Assembly (NCBI GenBank): GCA_003222675.1
Contig: QHWT01000049.1
Coordinates: 167,313 to 231,312 of the forward strand
Length of the DNA: 64,000 nt
Direction: 5' to 3'
Source of the DNA: Acidobacteriota bacterium
Lineage (GTDB): Bacteria; Acidobacteriota; Vicinamibacteria; Vicinamibacterales; 2-12-FULL-66-21
This document shows positions 53,191 through 63,000 of the stretch, piece by piece. The notes beneath the pieces are model-generated. The model had not been told where the DNA came from. It saw nothing but the letters and a program-made list of their open reading frames with translations, and ran no database searches. Position 1 is the stretch's first letter. Each line of letters begins with the position of its first letter. The position numbers and the translations under genes are program-made.

Positions 53191-54279
53191 TTACCGGTAC
53201 TGCTTGAACGGAAGCTGACAGTGGTGCTTCCGCAGGAAATTGAGGAAGCGCTTGTACTCGCCGGGCTCCATGTTGAACATGCGCGCGAGTACCTTGTAGT
53301 TGCCGCGCGACTCTTCGAGTCCCTTGCGGATGACGTCGCGGACGGTGCCGCGCGTAATCTCGCGATGGATGTAAAGCGGGTAGACCGTCGTCCAGAACGA
53401 TTCCTTGTCGGTCATCAGCCGGGAGAAGAGGTCGTCCGCAACGCTCCGCCGCCGTTCGACGAACGGTCGCTGTGCGTTCGCGCGCGGCGCGCGCACTTCC
53501 GGCGGCAGCGAATCGAGCTCGATGAGCTCTGAGTGCCCGACGACCACGAGCCTTTCGAGAACGTTCTGTAGCTGCCGCACGTTGCCAGGCCACGAGTACT
53601 GCGTCAGCGCCGCCATGGCCTCGGGCGTCACGGTGCAGACGTGGGGACGGCCGTTGTGCGTCACCATGCGCCCGAGGAAGAACTCGACCAGGCCGGCAAT
53701 GTCCTCGGCGCGTTCGCGCAGCGGCGGTACCGTCAGGTGAATCACGTTCAGCCGATAGAGCAGATCCTCGCGGAACTGTCCCTGCGCGATGAGCTGACGG
53801 AGATCGCGGTTCGTTGCCGCGATGACTCTCACGTCGACGCGCGTCTCCGCGCCGTCACCACCAACCTTCTGGAGCTCGCCGGTCTCGAGGAATCGAAGGA
53901 GGAGACCCTGCATCCGCAGCGTCATCTCTCCGATCTCGTCGAGAAACACGGTGCCGGTGTGCGCGAGCTCGAGTTTGCCCGGCTTGTCGCGGTAGGCGCC
54001 GGTGAAGCTCCCGCGGACGTGCCCGAACAGCTCTGATTCGAGAAGCGTCTCAGGAAGACCGGCGCAGTTCACCATGACGAAAGGGCGGTGGGCGCGTGGG
54101 CTGCGCGAGAAAATCTCCGTCGCCACCACTTCCTTCCCTACGCCGCTCTCACCGGTGATGAGGACCTTCACGTCCGATCGCGAGATGCGATCGACTTCCT
54201 CCATCAACCCGCGTATCACGCGGCTGGTGCCAATCAGTCGAGCCGAGGGTGGTATGCGTCGCATTGCTGTCAGGGCCAT
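53191..54279 (-). CDS. Receiver-less sigma-54-dependent activator (bEBP)
   Basis: This 362-residue AAA+ activator lies first in the exopolysaccharide operon. It has Walker A GESGVGKE, the sigma-54-contact loop GSFTGA, Walker B GTVFLDEIGEM, RLNVIHLTVPPLRER, and a WPGNVRQLQNVLERLV sensor II. There is no N-terminal receiver or GAF domain. The C-terminus is not an ordinary Fis helix-turn-helix: it carries GNYKVLARMFNMEPGEYKRF and LRKHHCQLPFKQYR, a segment shared with the paralogue at 55.8 kb. It probably controls the operon. Confidence 0.9.
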   Translation of the reverse strand: MALTAMRRIPPSARLIGTSRVIRGLMEEVDRISRSDVKVLITGESGVGKEVVATEIFSRSPRAHRPFVMVNCAGLPETLLESELFGHVRGSFTGAYRDKPGKLELAHTGTVFLDEIGEMTLRMQGLLLRFLETGELQKVGGDGAETRVDVRVIAATNRDLRQLIAQGQFREDLLYRLNVIHLTVPPLRERAEDIAGLVEFFLGRMVTHNGRPHVCTVTPEAMAALTQYSWPGNVRQLQNVLERLVVVGHSELIELDSLPPEVRAPRANAQRPFVERRRSVADDLFSRLMTDKESFWTTVYPLYIHREITRGTVRDVIRKGLEESRGNYKVLARMFNMEPGEYKRFLNFLRKHHCQLPFKQYR

Positions 54280-54413
54280 CAGTCAACCTGTTGACACCGA
54301 ACGACGGGTTTAACGGCCCCGCCGGCGTGACGCCGACGGTGGCCCGCAAAGTGTTCTTAGGTGTCGTGTGACACCGCGCAGTGCAAAGAAGTCGCCATCA
54401 ACAGGGATAACCC
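54280..54413. promoter_or_regulatory. Divergent control region between the activator and pseudo-receiver genes
   Basis: This 134-bp gap contains a strong hairpin CCGCCGGCGTGACGCCGACGG (about 54319-54339) and a small palindrome GGTGTCGTGTGACACC (54360-54375). A matching half-site TGTTGACACC lies at about 54290-54299. The repeated GACACC/GGTGTC words may be operators. No consensus sigma-54 -24/-12 element was found by eye. Confidence 0.4.
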
Positions 54414-55142
54414 ATGGAACCTCGTAACCCTATGTACCCGCAGGATTCTTCGGGAGATCAGATGCAATCCGGGGCTGATGTGGTGCCGGGGAATTCGCCG
54501 GCAGGAAGCCTCCCCGAAGATCAAAGATTGCGTCGCCGTGAAACTAAAGTCTTCCTTTCGACGACATGCGAAGACGATGTAAAGGCCGGCGCGGACGCGA
54601 GGGCGGGCGACCTCGCGAAAATCAGACGGCGAGGACGCCGTACCGCGCGAACGAGCGTGCTGCTCGTCCATTCGAATTCCGCGACGCTCGTCGCGCTTTC
54701 CGAGATGCTCCAGCGCGCGGGTTACCGCGTGCGCCGCGCTCCGTCGTTCGAGGAGGCGCGTATCGCGCTGGCCGCGCGCCCTGCATGCCTGGTCGCTGGT
54801 GTTCAGCTCGGCATCTTCAACGGCCTGCACCTGGTGCTCGACGGGCGGTCGAGCGATCCGCATCTGGCCGCGGTCGTGCTCGACGTGCGGCGGGATGTTG
54901 CGCTGAGGGCCGACGCGCAGCGGTTAGGCGCGGCGTACCTCGTCGAGCCACTGGAAGAGGGGCCGTTTCTCGCGCTGGTCTCCCAGCTGATAGCCGGAGC
55001 GAGGCCGGGCGGCACCACCGAGTTGTATCGGGATCGTCGCCAAAGCGACCGGCGCGTCGTCATTCTGCAGTTCGAGCCCGAACGGCGGCGGGCCGAGCGG
55101 CGTCGCGCAGCGCTCGCGCGAGGCGCGGGGGAAGGGATTTAA
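54414..55142 (+). CDS. Pseudo-receiver protein
   Basis: This 242-residue protein has a disordered N-terminus of about 80 residues. A receiver-like domain follows from SVLLVHSNSATLVALSEML to FLALVSQLI. In the phosphorylation strand the expected Asp is Gly (LVAGVQLGIFNGL), and the conserved Lys-Pro near the end is EP (LVEPLEEG). Phosphorylation is therefore unlikely. A basic, Arg-rich tail (RRQSDRR, RRRAERRR) may bind nucleic acid or partners. It sits between two receiver-less sigma-54 activators, so it may act in trans. The start ATG follows AGGG. Confidence 0.75.
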   Translation: MEPRNPMYPQDSSGDQMQSGADVVPGNSPAGSLPEDQRLRRRETKVFLSTTCEDDVKAGADARAGDLAKIRRRGRRTARTSVLLVHSNSATLVALSEMLQRAGYRVRRAPSFEEARIALAARPACLVAGVQLGIFNGLHLVLDGRSSDPHLAAVVLDVRRDVALRADAQRLGAAYLVEPLEEGPFLALVSQLIAGARPGGTTELYRDRRQSDRRVVILQFEPERRRAERRRAALARGAGEGI

Positions 55143-55830
55143 GCAGAGGTGCCGAACGTCGCGACGATCGTGCGGCGTTTCACGCCAACGCGTAATCGCA
55201 ATCCGCCGCGCGCGATTTGTGATCGCGGGCAAATGATATCGATTGCCTCCCTGCATCCGGGACTCACATTCTCGCTACCCGGACGTCGAGTACATCACCC
55301 TGCAAGGCGTCCATCTGGCCTCGTCTGCTACGCGCGAGATCGAGCCAATCGGGAAGTTCCTACCGAAGCGATCGACGCGGTCTCGTGACGATCAGCGCAC
55401 GTTCCTCGAATATCGCGACGATTACCAGTTTGAGCGGGGCCTCCGCTCCATATGGACATGGCAGACTCTCGAGGCCGACAGTGCGGACTTTAAGGCGCTG
55501 GCTGCGTGACTGTCGCGTCGTGAGCCACGCGAGCGGTCATCATTTAAGGAAATTTGTCGAGGATGAGGTGACATTTTCCGTCCATTAGGCAGAGGTGTGC
55601 GGCAAGAAGTGCCTCATTCCCGCACACCCGAAGGTACTTTCTTTCCGGAAGTGAACTTTTCGTGTTGACAAGAAAAAGCACAGCGGTAATGCTGCTTCCT
55701 CTCGACATCAGATTGATACCGTCCGACGCGCGAAACGCTCCGCGAGTAGCGTTTCTCTGTCGAGATGGTCGTTCGGTTGAAGAGCCCATTTTCGTGCTCC
55801 CAAGGCTTGCGTTCTGTCGGAGGGAATGTC
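55143..55830. other. 688-bp region without a recognisable gene
   Basis: GC content is lower than the surroundings. Short open frames exist at 55149-55388 and 55243-55509 but have no recognisable domains and no good start signals. A stem GGTGTGCGG (55595-55603) with CCGCACACC (55620-55628) encloses a 16-nt loop. The region probably holds the leader of the second activator, plus possible gene remnants or a small RNA. Confidence 0.5.
55665..55692 (+). promoter_or_regulatory. Candidate sigma-70 promoter for the second activator
   Basis: TTGACA (55665-55670) is a perfect -35 box. TAATGC (55687-55692) is a moderate -10 box at 16-bp spacing. They lie 140 bp upstream of the ATG at 55831. Confidence 0.5.
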
Positions 55831-56940
55831 ATGGACGTTACGCGCCACCTTGTAGGGATCAGTGACGCGACCAAAGCGCTGCAACAGGAACTGGAGGAAG
55901 CTGCACGTTCCGACGCGAAGGTGCTCATAACGGGCGAGAGCGGTGTAGGCAAGGAAATCGCGGGGCAGATGATCCATCATCGCAGCCCGCGGCGGCACGG
56001 GCCGCTGGTGACGATCAATTGCGCTGGTATGCCGGACTCGCTCCTCGAGTCGGAATTATTCGGCCACGTGCGCGGCAGCTTCACCGACGCGTACCGAGAC
56101 AAGCGAGGGTGGCTCGAACAGGCGGACGACGGAACGATCTTCATGGATGAAGTCGGCGAGATGAGCCTGCGCATGCAGGCGCTGCTCCTGCGCTTCCTGG
56201 AGACAGGCGAGATTCAGCGCATCGGCAGCGACCGCGCCTGCACACGCGTGAACGTCCGCGTTGTTTCCGCAACCAACCGGCGGCTGCTCGATCGGATCGC
56301 CGCGAACGAGTTCCGCGAGGACCTGTACTATCGGCTCAACGTGATTCAAATCGTGGTGCCGCCGCTTCGCGATCGTCGCGACGACGTGCCGGTGCTTGTG
56401 AATCACTTCCTCGAAATGTACACGAAGAGCCACAACACACGCCCGATGCAGGCCGCGCCGGAAACGCTCGCCTCGCTGGAGGCGTATCACTGGCCCGGCA
56501 ACGTGCGCGAGCTTAAGAACGTCATCGAGCGGATCGTGGTTCGCCAGCGCAAGTCGGTCGTCGCGCTCGACGACCTGCCGCCGGAGATTCTCTTGTGGAC
56601 CGGCAGCAAGCCGGCCGCCGCCGCGCCGGCCGCCGCGCCACAACCCGATCGCGTCGCGCTCATGTTCGATCGCGTCGTGAAGGGCGGCGAGGATTTCTGG
56701 ACGGCGATTCATGAGCCGTTCATGGCGCGAGACCTGACCCGCGAGGAGCTCCGCACCATCGTGTGCACCGGCCTGACGCACACGAAAGGAAACTACAAGC
56801 TGCTGGTCGATTTGTTCAACATGCCGCAGTCGGACTACCGCCGCTTCCTGAATTTCCTCCGCAAGTACGATTGCAACATGCCGTTCCAGCGTTTCCGGAT
56901 GCTGTCGACGCCGACGCAGGACGTGCAGCGATCCGCCTGA
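55831..56940 (+). CDS. Receiver-less sigma-54-type activator with altered GAFTGA loop
   Basis: This 369-residue AAA+ paralogue of the activator at 53.2 kb starts at ATG 55831 behind GGAGGG. It keeps Walker A GESGVGKE, Walker B GTIFMDEVGEM, RLNVIQIVVPPLRDR and WPGNVRELKNVIERIV. The sigma-54-contact loop, however, reads GSFTDA instead of GSFTGA/GAFTGA. A Pro/Ala linker leads to the shared C-terminal segment GNYKLLVDLFNMPQSDYRRF and LRKYDCNMPFQRFR. The substitution may block sigma-54 activation and make it a regulator of its paralogue. Confidence 0.88.
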   Translation: MDVTRHLVGISDATKALQQELEEAARSDAKVLITGESGVGKEIAGQMIHHRSPRRHGPLVTINCAGMPDSLLESELFGHVRGSFTDAYRDKRGWLEQADDGTIFMDEVGEMSLRMQALLLRFLETGEIQRIGSDRACTRVNVRVVSATNRRLLDRIAANEFREDLYYRLNVIQIVVPPLRDRRDDVPVLVNHFLEMYTKSHNTRPMQAAPETLASLEAYHWPGNVRELKNVIERIVVRQRKSVVALDDLPPEILLWTGSKPAAAAPAAAPQPDRVALMFDRVVKGGEDFWTAIHEPFMARDLTREELRTIVCTGLTHTKGNYKLLVDLFNMPQSDYRRFLNFLRKYDCNMPFQRFRMLSTPTQDVQRSA

Positions 56941-56964
56941 CCTCAAGCTTGGAATCACAAAAAA

Positions 56965-56986
56965 GCCCGCTCTCGCGGGCTTTTTT
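56965..56986. terminator. Rho-independent terminator (bidirectional)
   Basis: GCCCGC-TCTC-GCGGGC (56965-56980) is followed by six T and preceded by six A. It can therefore stop transcription of the activator gene on the plus strand and of the giant surface-protein gene on the minus strand. Confidence 0.93.
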
Positions 56987-57088
56987 GTGTACTCAGTCTG
57001 ACTCACGGCTCACGATCCAGGCTGGCTCGTGGCTGGGTGCCCTAGGCCGTCCTGTGACTTGAGCGCCTTATCCGTGAACCCTTGAGCC

Positions 57089-60000
57089 TTATTGCAAGGC
57101 GCCCAGCACCTCGCAGATCGTCAGATTGAACCGATCGGTTGCCGGCGCGGTGTCGTTGATCGTGACCACCGTGCCGCTCTGCGCAATCAGCCCATTCTGC
57201 CGCTGGACCCAGAACGTGTCGCCATCGGTCGCGAAGAACTGGAACACGATCGACTGATTCGCACCGACGGTCCGGTCGAGCGCCTGGTCCCAATCGCTGC
57301 CGACGCCAATCACCAGCGAGTTCGCGCGCGTGGTGGTCAGCGATGCTGTGGGTGCACCGGACAACGAATTGTTGCTGCCCGTTGCGCCGATGGCGCCGGA
57401 CCCGTTCGTGCCCGTCGTGTCCACGTTCTTGAACGATGTCACCGTGATCGACGCGGCCACTCCTTGCGACAGTGTGGCGCGCGCCGTCAGGTTCGTGACC
57501 GTACTTGCCGCGAACGCGCGCCAAATCTCCGCCGAGCCGAGCTGCGCGTTGGTCCGCCTGACGAGGGTCCACGTCAGCCCGGTGCTCGTGATGCCGGTCA
57601 CCGTCGTTGCCCCCGTGGTGACGTTGTCGGCCGAGATGAACGCGAGGAGCAGCTCGTTACCAGCCGTCGTCGAGAAGGCCGGGCTGGTGATCGTCGTGGA
57701 CCGCGTGGAGCGTCCCAGCGACACGTTCGCGTCAACGCTGATCGGCGCAATGGTCGTGACGCCGGTGAAGTTGATGCCGGTCACGTTGGTGCCGTTGACG
57801 GTGACGCTCTGGTTCACCGGCGTGAAGCTCGCGCCCGCTTTCGCAGGCGTGACGGTGTAAGTGCCGTTCGACAGGCCGCTGAACGAGTAGTTGCCCGATG
57901 CGTCCGCGGTCGTGGTCAGCGCAACTCCGCCCAGTGTCACGGTCGCGCCAGCACCGACCGACGCGGGGGTGATGGTGCCGGATATCGTCCAGGTCGGAAT
58001 CGCCTGCGCGACGAAGTTCACGCCAGTCACGTTGGCGCCGGTCACGGTGACCGCCTGGTTCGGCGGCGTCATCGTGAACCCGCTCTTGACCGGCGTAATC
58101 GTGTACTGACCGTCGACCAGGCCGGTGAACGAGTAATTGCCCAAGACGTCCGCGGTCACGCTCCTCGTCGCACCACCGGTCATGTTCACCGTCGCAGCAC
58201 TGCCGCCAGTGATCGTGCCGGACAGCGTAAAGGTCGGCGGCGCACCTGTAAAGTTGACGCCCGTCACGCTCACGCCGCCCACCGTCACTGCCCGGCTCGC
58301 TGGCGTGAACGTGAAGCCGCCGCTCTTTGCCGGCGTCACCGTGTAGGATCCGCTGGCAATCCCACTGAACGTGTAATTGCCAGAGGCGTCCGCGGTGACC
58401 ACGGCGTTTGCCGCCCCACTCAGTGTCACGGTTGCGCCCGCGCCGATGGAGGCGGGCGTGATCGTGCCGGTGATCACCACCGCCTGCGCAGTGAAGTTCA
58501 CGCCGCTGACGTTGGCGCTCGCGATGGTGACGGCCTGGTTCGCCGGCGAGAACGTGAACCCGCTCTTTACCGGCGTCAAGGTGTAGCTGCCGTTCGCCAG
58601 GCCCGAGATCGTGTAGTTCCCTGCCGCATCAGCCGTGGTCGAGGCCGCGGCGGCCCCTGTCAGATTGATGGTCGTGCCGCCGCCACCCGCAATTGTTCCC
58701 GAGACGCTGAACGTCGGAACCGGCTGACCGCTGAAATCGGCGGCCGTTACGCTCGAGCCCGCCACCGTGACGGCACGGCTGGCCGGCGTGAACGTAAAGC
58801 CGCTCTTTGCTGCGGTTACCGTATACGAGCCGTCCGTGATTCCGCTGAACGAATAGGCGCCTGATGCGTCGGCCGTCACAACCGCGCTGGCCGCGCCGCT
58901 CAACGTAACGGTCGCGCCACTGCCGATCGATGCCGGTGTAATCGTGCCGCTGATGACGACTGGCACTGCGCTGAAGTCGGCAACCGCACTCGCCCCCGCG
59001 ATCGTAACGGCGGCGCTCGCTGGCGCCAACGTGAAGCCCGTCTTGACCGGTGTTACCGTGTAGTTGCCGTCGAGCAGGCCCGTGAAGCTGTAGTGGCCCG
59101 CGGCGTCCGCCGTCGTGGTCGCGGCAGCCGCCCCACTCAGGTTGACCGTGGCGCCAGCGCCGCCCGAGATCGTGCCGGACACATTGAACGTCGGTATCGC
59201 CTGGCCAGTGAAGTTCACGCCGGTCACGTTGGCGCGCGCCACTCCGATCGAGCGGTTTGCCGGCGTGAAGGTGAAGCCGCTCTTCGACGGCGTGATGGTA
59301 TAGGCACCGTCGAGCATGCCGCTGAACGAATAGTTGCCCGACGCGTCAGTCGTGGTGACCGCACTGGCCGCCCCACTCAACGTCACGGTCGCGCCGCTGC
59401 CGATCGCGGCGGGCGAGATCGTGCCGCTGATTGTCACCGCTTGCGCCGTGAAATTGGCCCCGGTCACGCTACTGCCTGCGATCGTGACCGGTTGGCTGGC
59501 CGGATTGAACGTGCACCCGTTCCTGGCGGCCTCGACGGTATAGGAGCCGTTCGACAGCCCGCTGAACGCGTAATTGCCCGAGCCATCCGCAACCGCGGTC
59601 GCCGTTACTGCGCCGCTCAGCGTCAGCGTCGCCCCGGTGCAGCCCGCCACCGGCGCGATCTGCCCGGAGACGGTTGCACCGGCCGTGGTGAAGCTCGAGG
59701 CCGGCGATCCCGTCACCGGCTGCACTGCGGTATTGGCGGCCGCATCACTCGAGCTCACCCGATAGAAATATGGCGTGTTGGGCGCAAGCGACGCGACCGA
59801 AAGGTTGTGCGACGTAACGCCTGTCGCGTTGCTGACAGACGAGATCAACTGCGCCGGATCGGTTCCGTAGGTGATCCGCGAATCCGACAGTTCATTCGTC
59901 GTCCACGTGACGAGCGCCGTGTTGAGGCTGGGCGAGGCGATCACATTGGTGATCGTCGGAGCCGTCGTGTCAGCCCCATACGTCACCGCATAAACGCCCG

Positions 60001-63000
60001 CGCCAGCGGGGAAGATCGCGTAGGCGATACCTTTGATCGTCTGCGTCGTGAACGTCACTGGCGCGCCGTTCAGCGTGACGTTATTGATCGGGGAGATGCC
60101 CACGCTGGCGGGCACCATCGCCTGCAGACCGGTCGCTCCGGCTCCCACCCCGATCGTGAACGACAGAACGTTGGCGCTCCAGCCAATCGACGAAAACGTC
60201 GAGCTGTTGCGCCCGTCGAGCCAGTCGAGCATCTGCTTTGCCGCGATGACCGGAACGCCACGCGCCTTTGCCGACGCGACGATGGCCGCCGAACCCGTCG
60301 CTCCTTCGGAGGGATTGAAGTCCGTGTGCATGTTCGCGGTGACCGTGCCGTAATAGCCCAGCGGACCGAGCGCGTTGTCGAGCAGTGTGTTGATGGTGCT
60401 CGTGTAGGTCTGTCCGGATTCATCCGTCATTTGCGTGGGCGCCTGGTACACGTCAATCACCTGCCCGGTCGACGTCGCGAACCGCATCGGCATGCCGGAG
60501 CCGGTGAAGAGTCCTGGGCGGTCCTGCACCCAGGTCGAGGGCCAGTAGTAATAGCTCGTGTCGAGGCGGATCCCGCTGTTCAACTCCACCTGGGGCTGTG
60601 TTGCGTAATCGCTCCAGACGATGCAGTGCATGCGGTTCGTCGCAGGCGCGGGCACGTGCGGATAGGCGCCGGAGAACTGCGTCAGCTGCGTGTTGTAGAA
60701 GCTCGCCAGCGTCGCCGGCGTCCAGTCGCCGCAGTTCGTGTTGAGGTGCAGCGCGACTTCGAAGCCTTGCGCCACGTAGTTCGCGGCGCCCGTATCGGGC
60801 AGCGGCGTATTCGAGAAGATGTACGACGTGCCGCGGATGCACTCCCAGTTCGCGACCGAGCAGCCGACGGGGCTGTTCGCAAGATACGTATCGAAGCGAC
60901 CCGCCGTCCCGCCATTCGCATGATCGTCGCCGGTCATGATGACGACCGCCTTCAGCATGCGCGGGTAGTACCAGAAGCGCGGCAGCGGTTTCTTGTTCGC
61001 GTTCGCCTTCAGGATGATGTTCCAGAGCAGCCGCTGCTGCTCGTCAGCCTGTGGAATCGCCACCTTCGAAAAGTCAATCCAGTCCGGCTGCACGTCGCCG
61101 GCTTTGGCGCCGAAGTACAGATCGTCGCTGCGGATCGGCGCCTGCGCATCGCGCTCCTGGCCGGACCACGCGGGGTTGCCTTGCCTCGTCTGCACGACCG
61201 ACCGCGCGAGGTCATACGTGAACGCGGCCGCCGTGCCGCTGCCGACCTGCTTCATCGTGACAGCCGGATTGACGGTCGCGGCCGTAGCCGTCGAGTACAG
61301 CGTGGCCACCGCCGTGGCGCCATTCAGCGTGTATCGATCCGCTGTGCCATGGAACTGGATCGTCTCACCGACAATGCCCGCACCAGGAGAAGACGCGGTG
61401 TTCACGAGCAGGTACGCGTTCGCAAGCGTGGACGCCGCGTCGGTCAGACCCAGCAGGCCCGCCAGTTGTTTGTCCGGCCGCATGGCGATCAGGTTGCCGC
61501 CGGCCGTCACCCAGTCGGTGAACATCGAGACCTGCGCGGCGGTGAGCGGCGTGTCGCCGAGGACGACGAGGTCGTATCCGCCGAGCGTCGCGCTCGTCAC
61601 CGTCGAGAGATCGGCGGTTGCGAAAGCGTTGAGACCTTCAGTCCGCAGAATCTCCGCGTAGTACGTGGAATGCGGATTACCTGCCGAGGTCACGACCAGC
61701 ACGGGACCGCCAGGGCCCTGCGTCGGCGGCGGCGGCGGCGGGGCGGCCGTGGTGAACGTCCACGAATAGTCGCTCGCGATCGCATTGCCAGCCGCGTCTT
61801 TGACCCCGGCTTTCACGACGGCCGTGTAGAGAACGGAGTTGCCAAGCGCCGCCGACGGCGTCAGCGTCGCGGTTCTCGAGCCTGCGTCATAGGACACGGT
61901 GGCGGGCACGGCGCTGCCGCTTGGATTCCGGAGCAGGAACGACGTTGTCGTAATCGTCGTGCTGTTGAGCGGCTCGTTGAAGGTTGCCGTGACCGTCGTG
62001 TTCGTGCGCACACCGGACACATTCGGCGGCGGTGTCACCATCGAAACGGCCGGCGGGGTCGTGTCCGGCGCGGTCGTTGTATTGAATACGACGTCGACGA
62101 AGTACGCCTCACCGATAAACGTGTTCGTCGGGAAGACGCTCGTCGTGCCGTAGGCGTAGACGCCGTTCGCCCCGTCGACGCCGCTGCGCAGCCCGTGCAG
62201 TGGCGGCGTGTCGAGGCCGGCATTGGTGAAGTAGTTGTCCGGACCGGGGTAGTGACCGTTCGGCGCATGATAGGAGATCACGTAGGTCGTGTTCGCGGCG
62301 ATTGCGATCGGCGTCGCGAACGCGACTTCCTGCCAACCCGATGCGGTCTCGTTTGCGAAGGTCGTCACTCCGAGCTGCGTCCCGGTGCTCGACCACAAGC
62401 GCGCCGCGTGCGTCCCCGTATTGAGAGCGCCTTTGTAGAACCGCGCGCCCATGATGAAGCCCGCCACGTCCGAGCGGAACTTCGTCCCGAGCTCCACCGA
62501 GCTCGGATCGCCATCGTCGACCGGCGTGGGCACCGCGGTCGACGGCCAGATGCTGCACGGGCAGACGACCGGCGGCGGAGGCGTCGCCCAGGTCGTGAAC
62601 GTCCATGTCACGGTCGCCGCCATCGCGTTTCCTGCGGCGTCCTTGACGCGCGGATCCGTCGTGCCTCCTTTTACCGTCGCGACATACGTGCTGCCCAGCT
62701 GCAGCGACGACACGGGCTTGAGCGTGCCGACGCGAGTGGTCGAGTCGTAGGTGACGGTGGCGCTGATCATCACGCCAGAGTTGTCCTTCAGCTCGAACGT
62801 GCCAGGGGCGGCGGAGCCTTCCTTCCCGGAGTTACTCGCCGAGATCGTCGCCGGGTCCATCGCCTCGTTGAATGTCGCGGTGATCGGGGCCGCGGGGTCG
62901 ACATTCGTGGCGGCAGCAACGGGAACCGTGGTCGTGATCGTCGGCGGCGTCGTATCGACCGGCGCTGTCGTGGTGAACACGACGTCTGCCCAGTAATTCT

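Noticed and set aside
54280-54413. Sigma-54 promoter (-24/-12) for the exopolysaccharide operon
   Set aside because: No TGGC-N8-TGC-like match with correct spacing was found on either strand.
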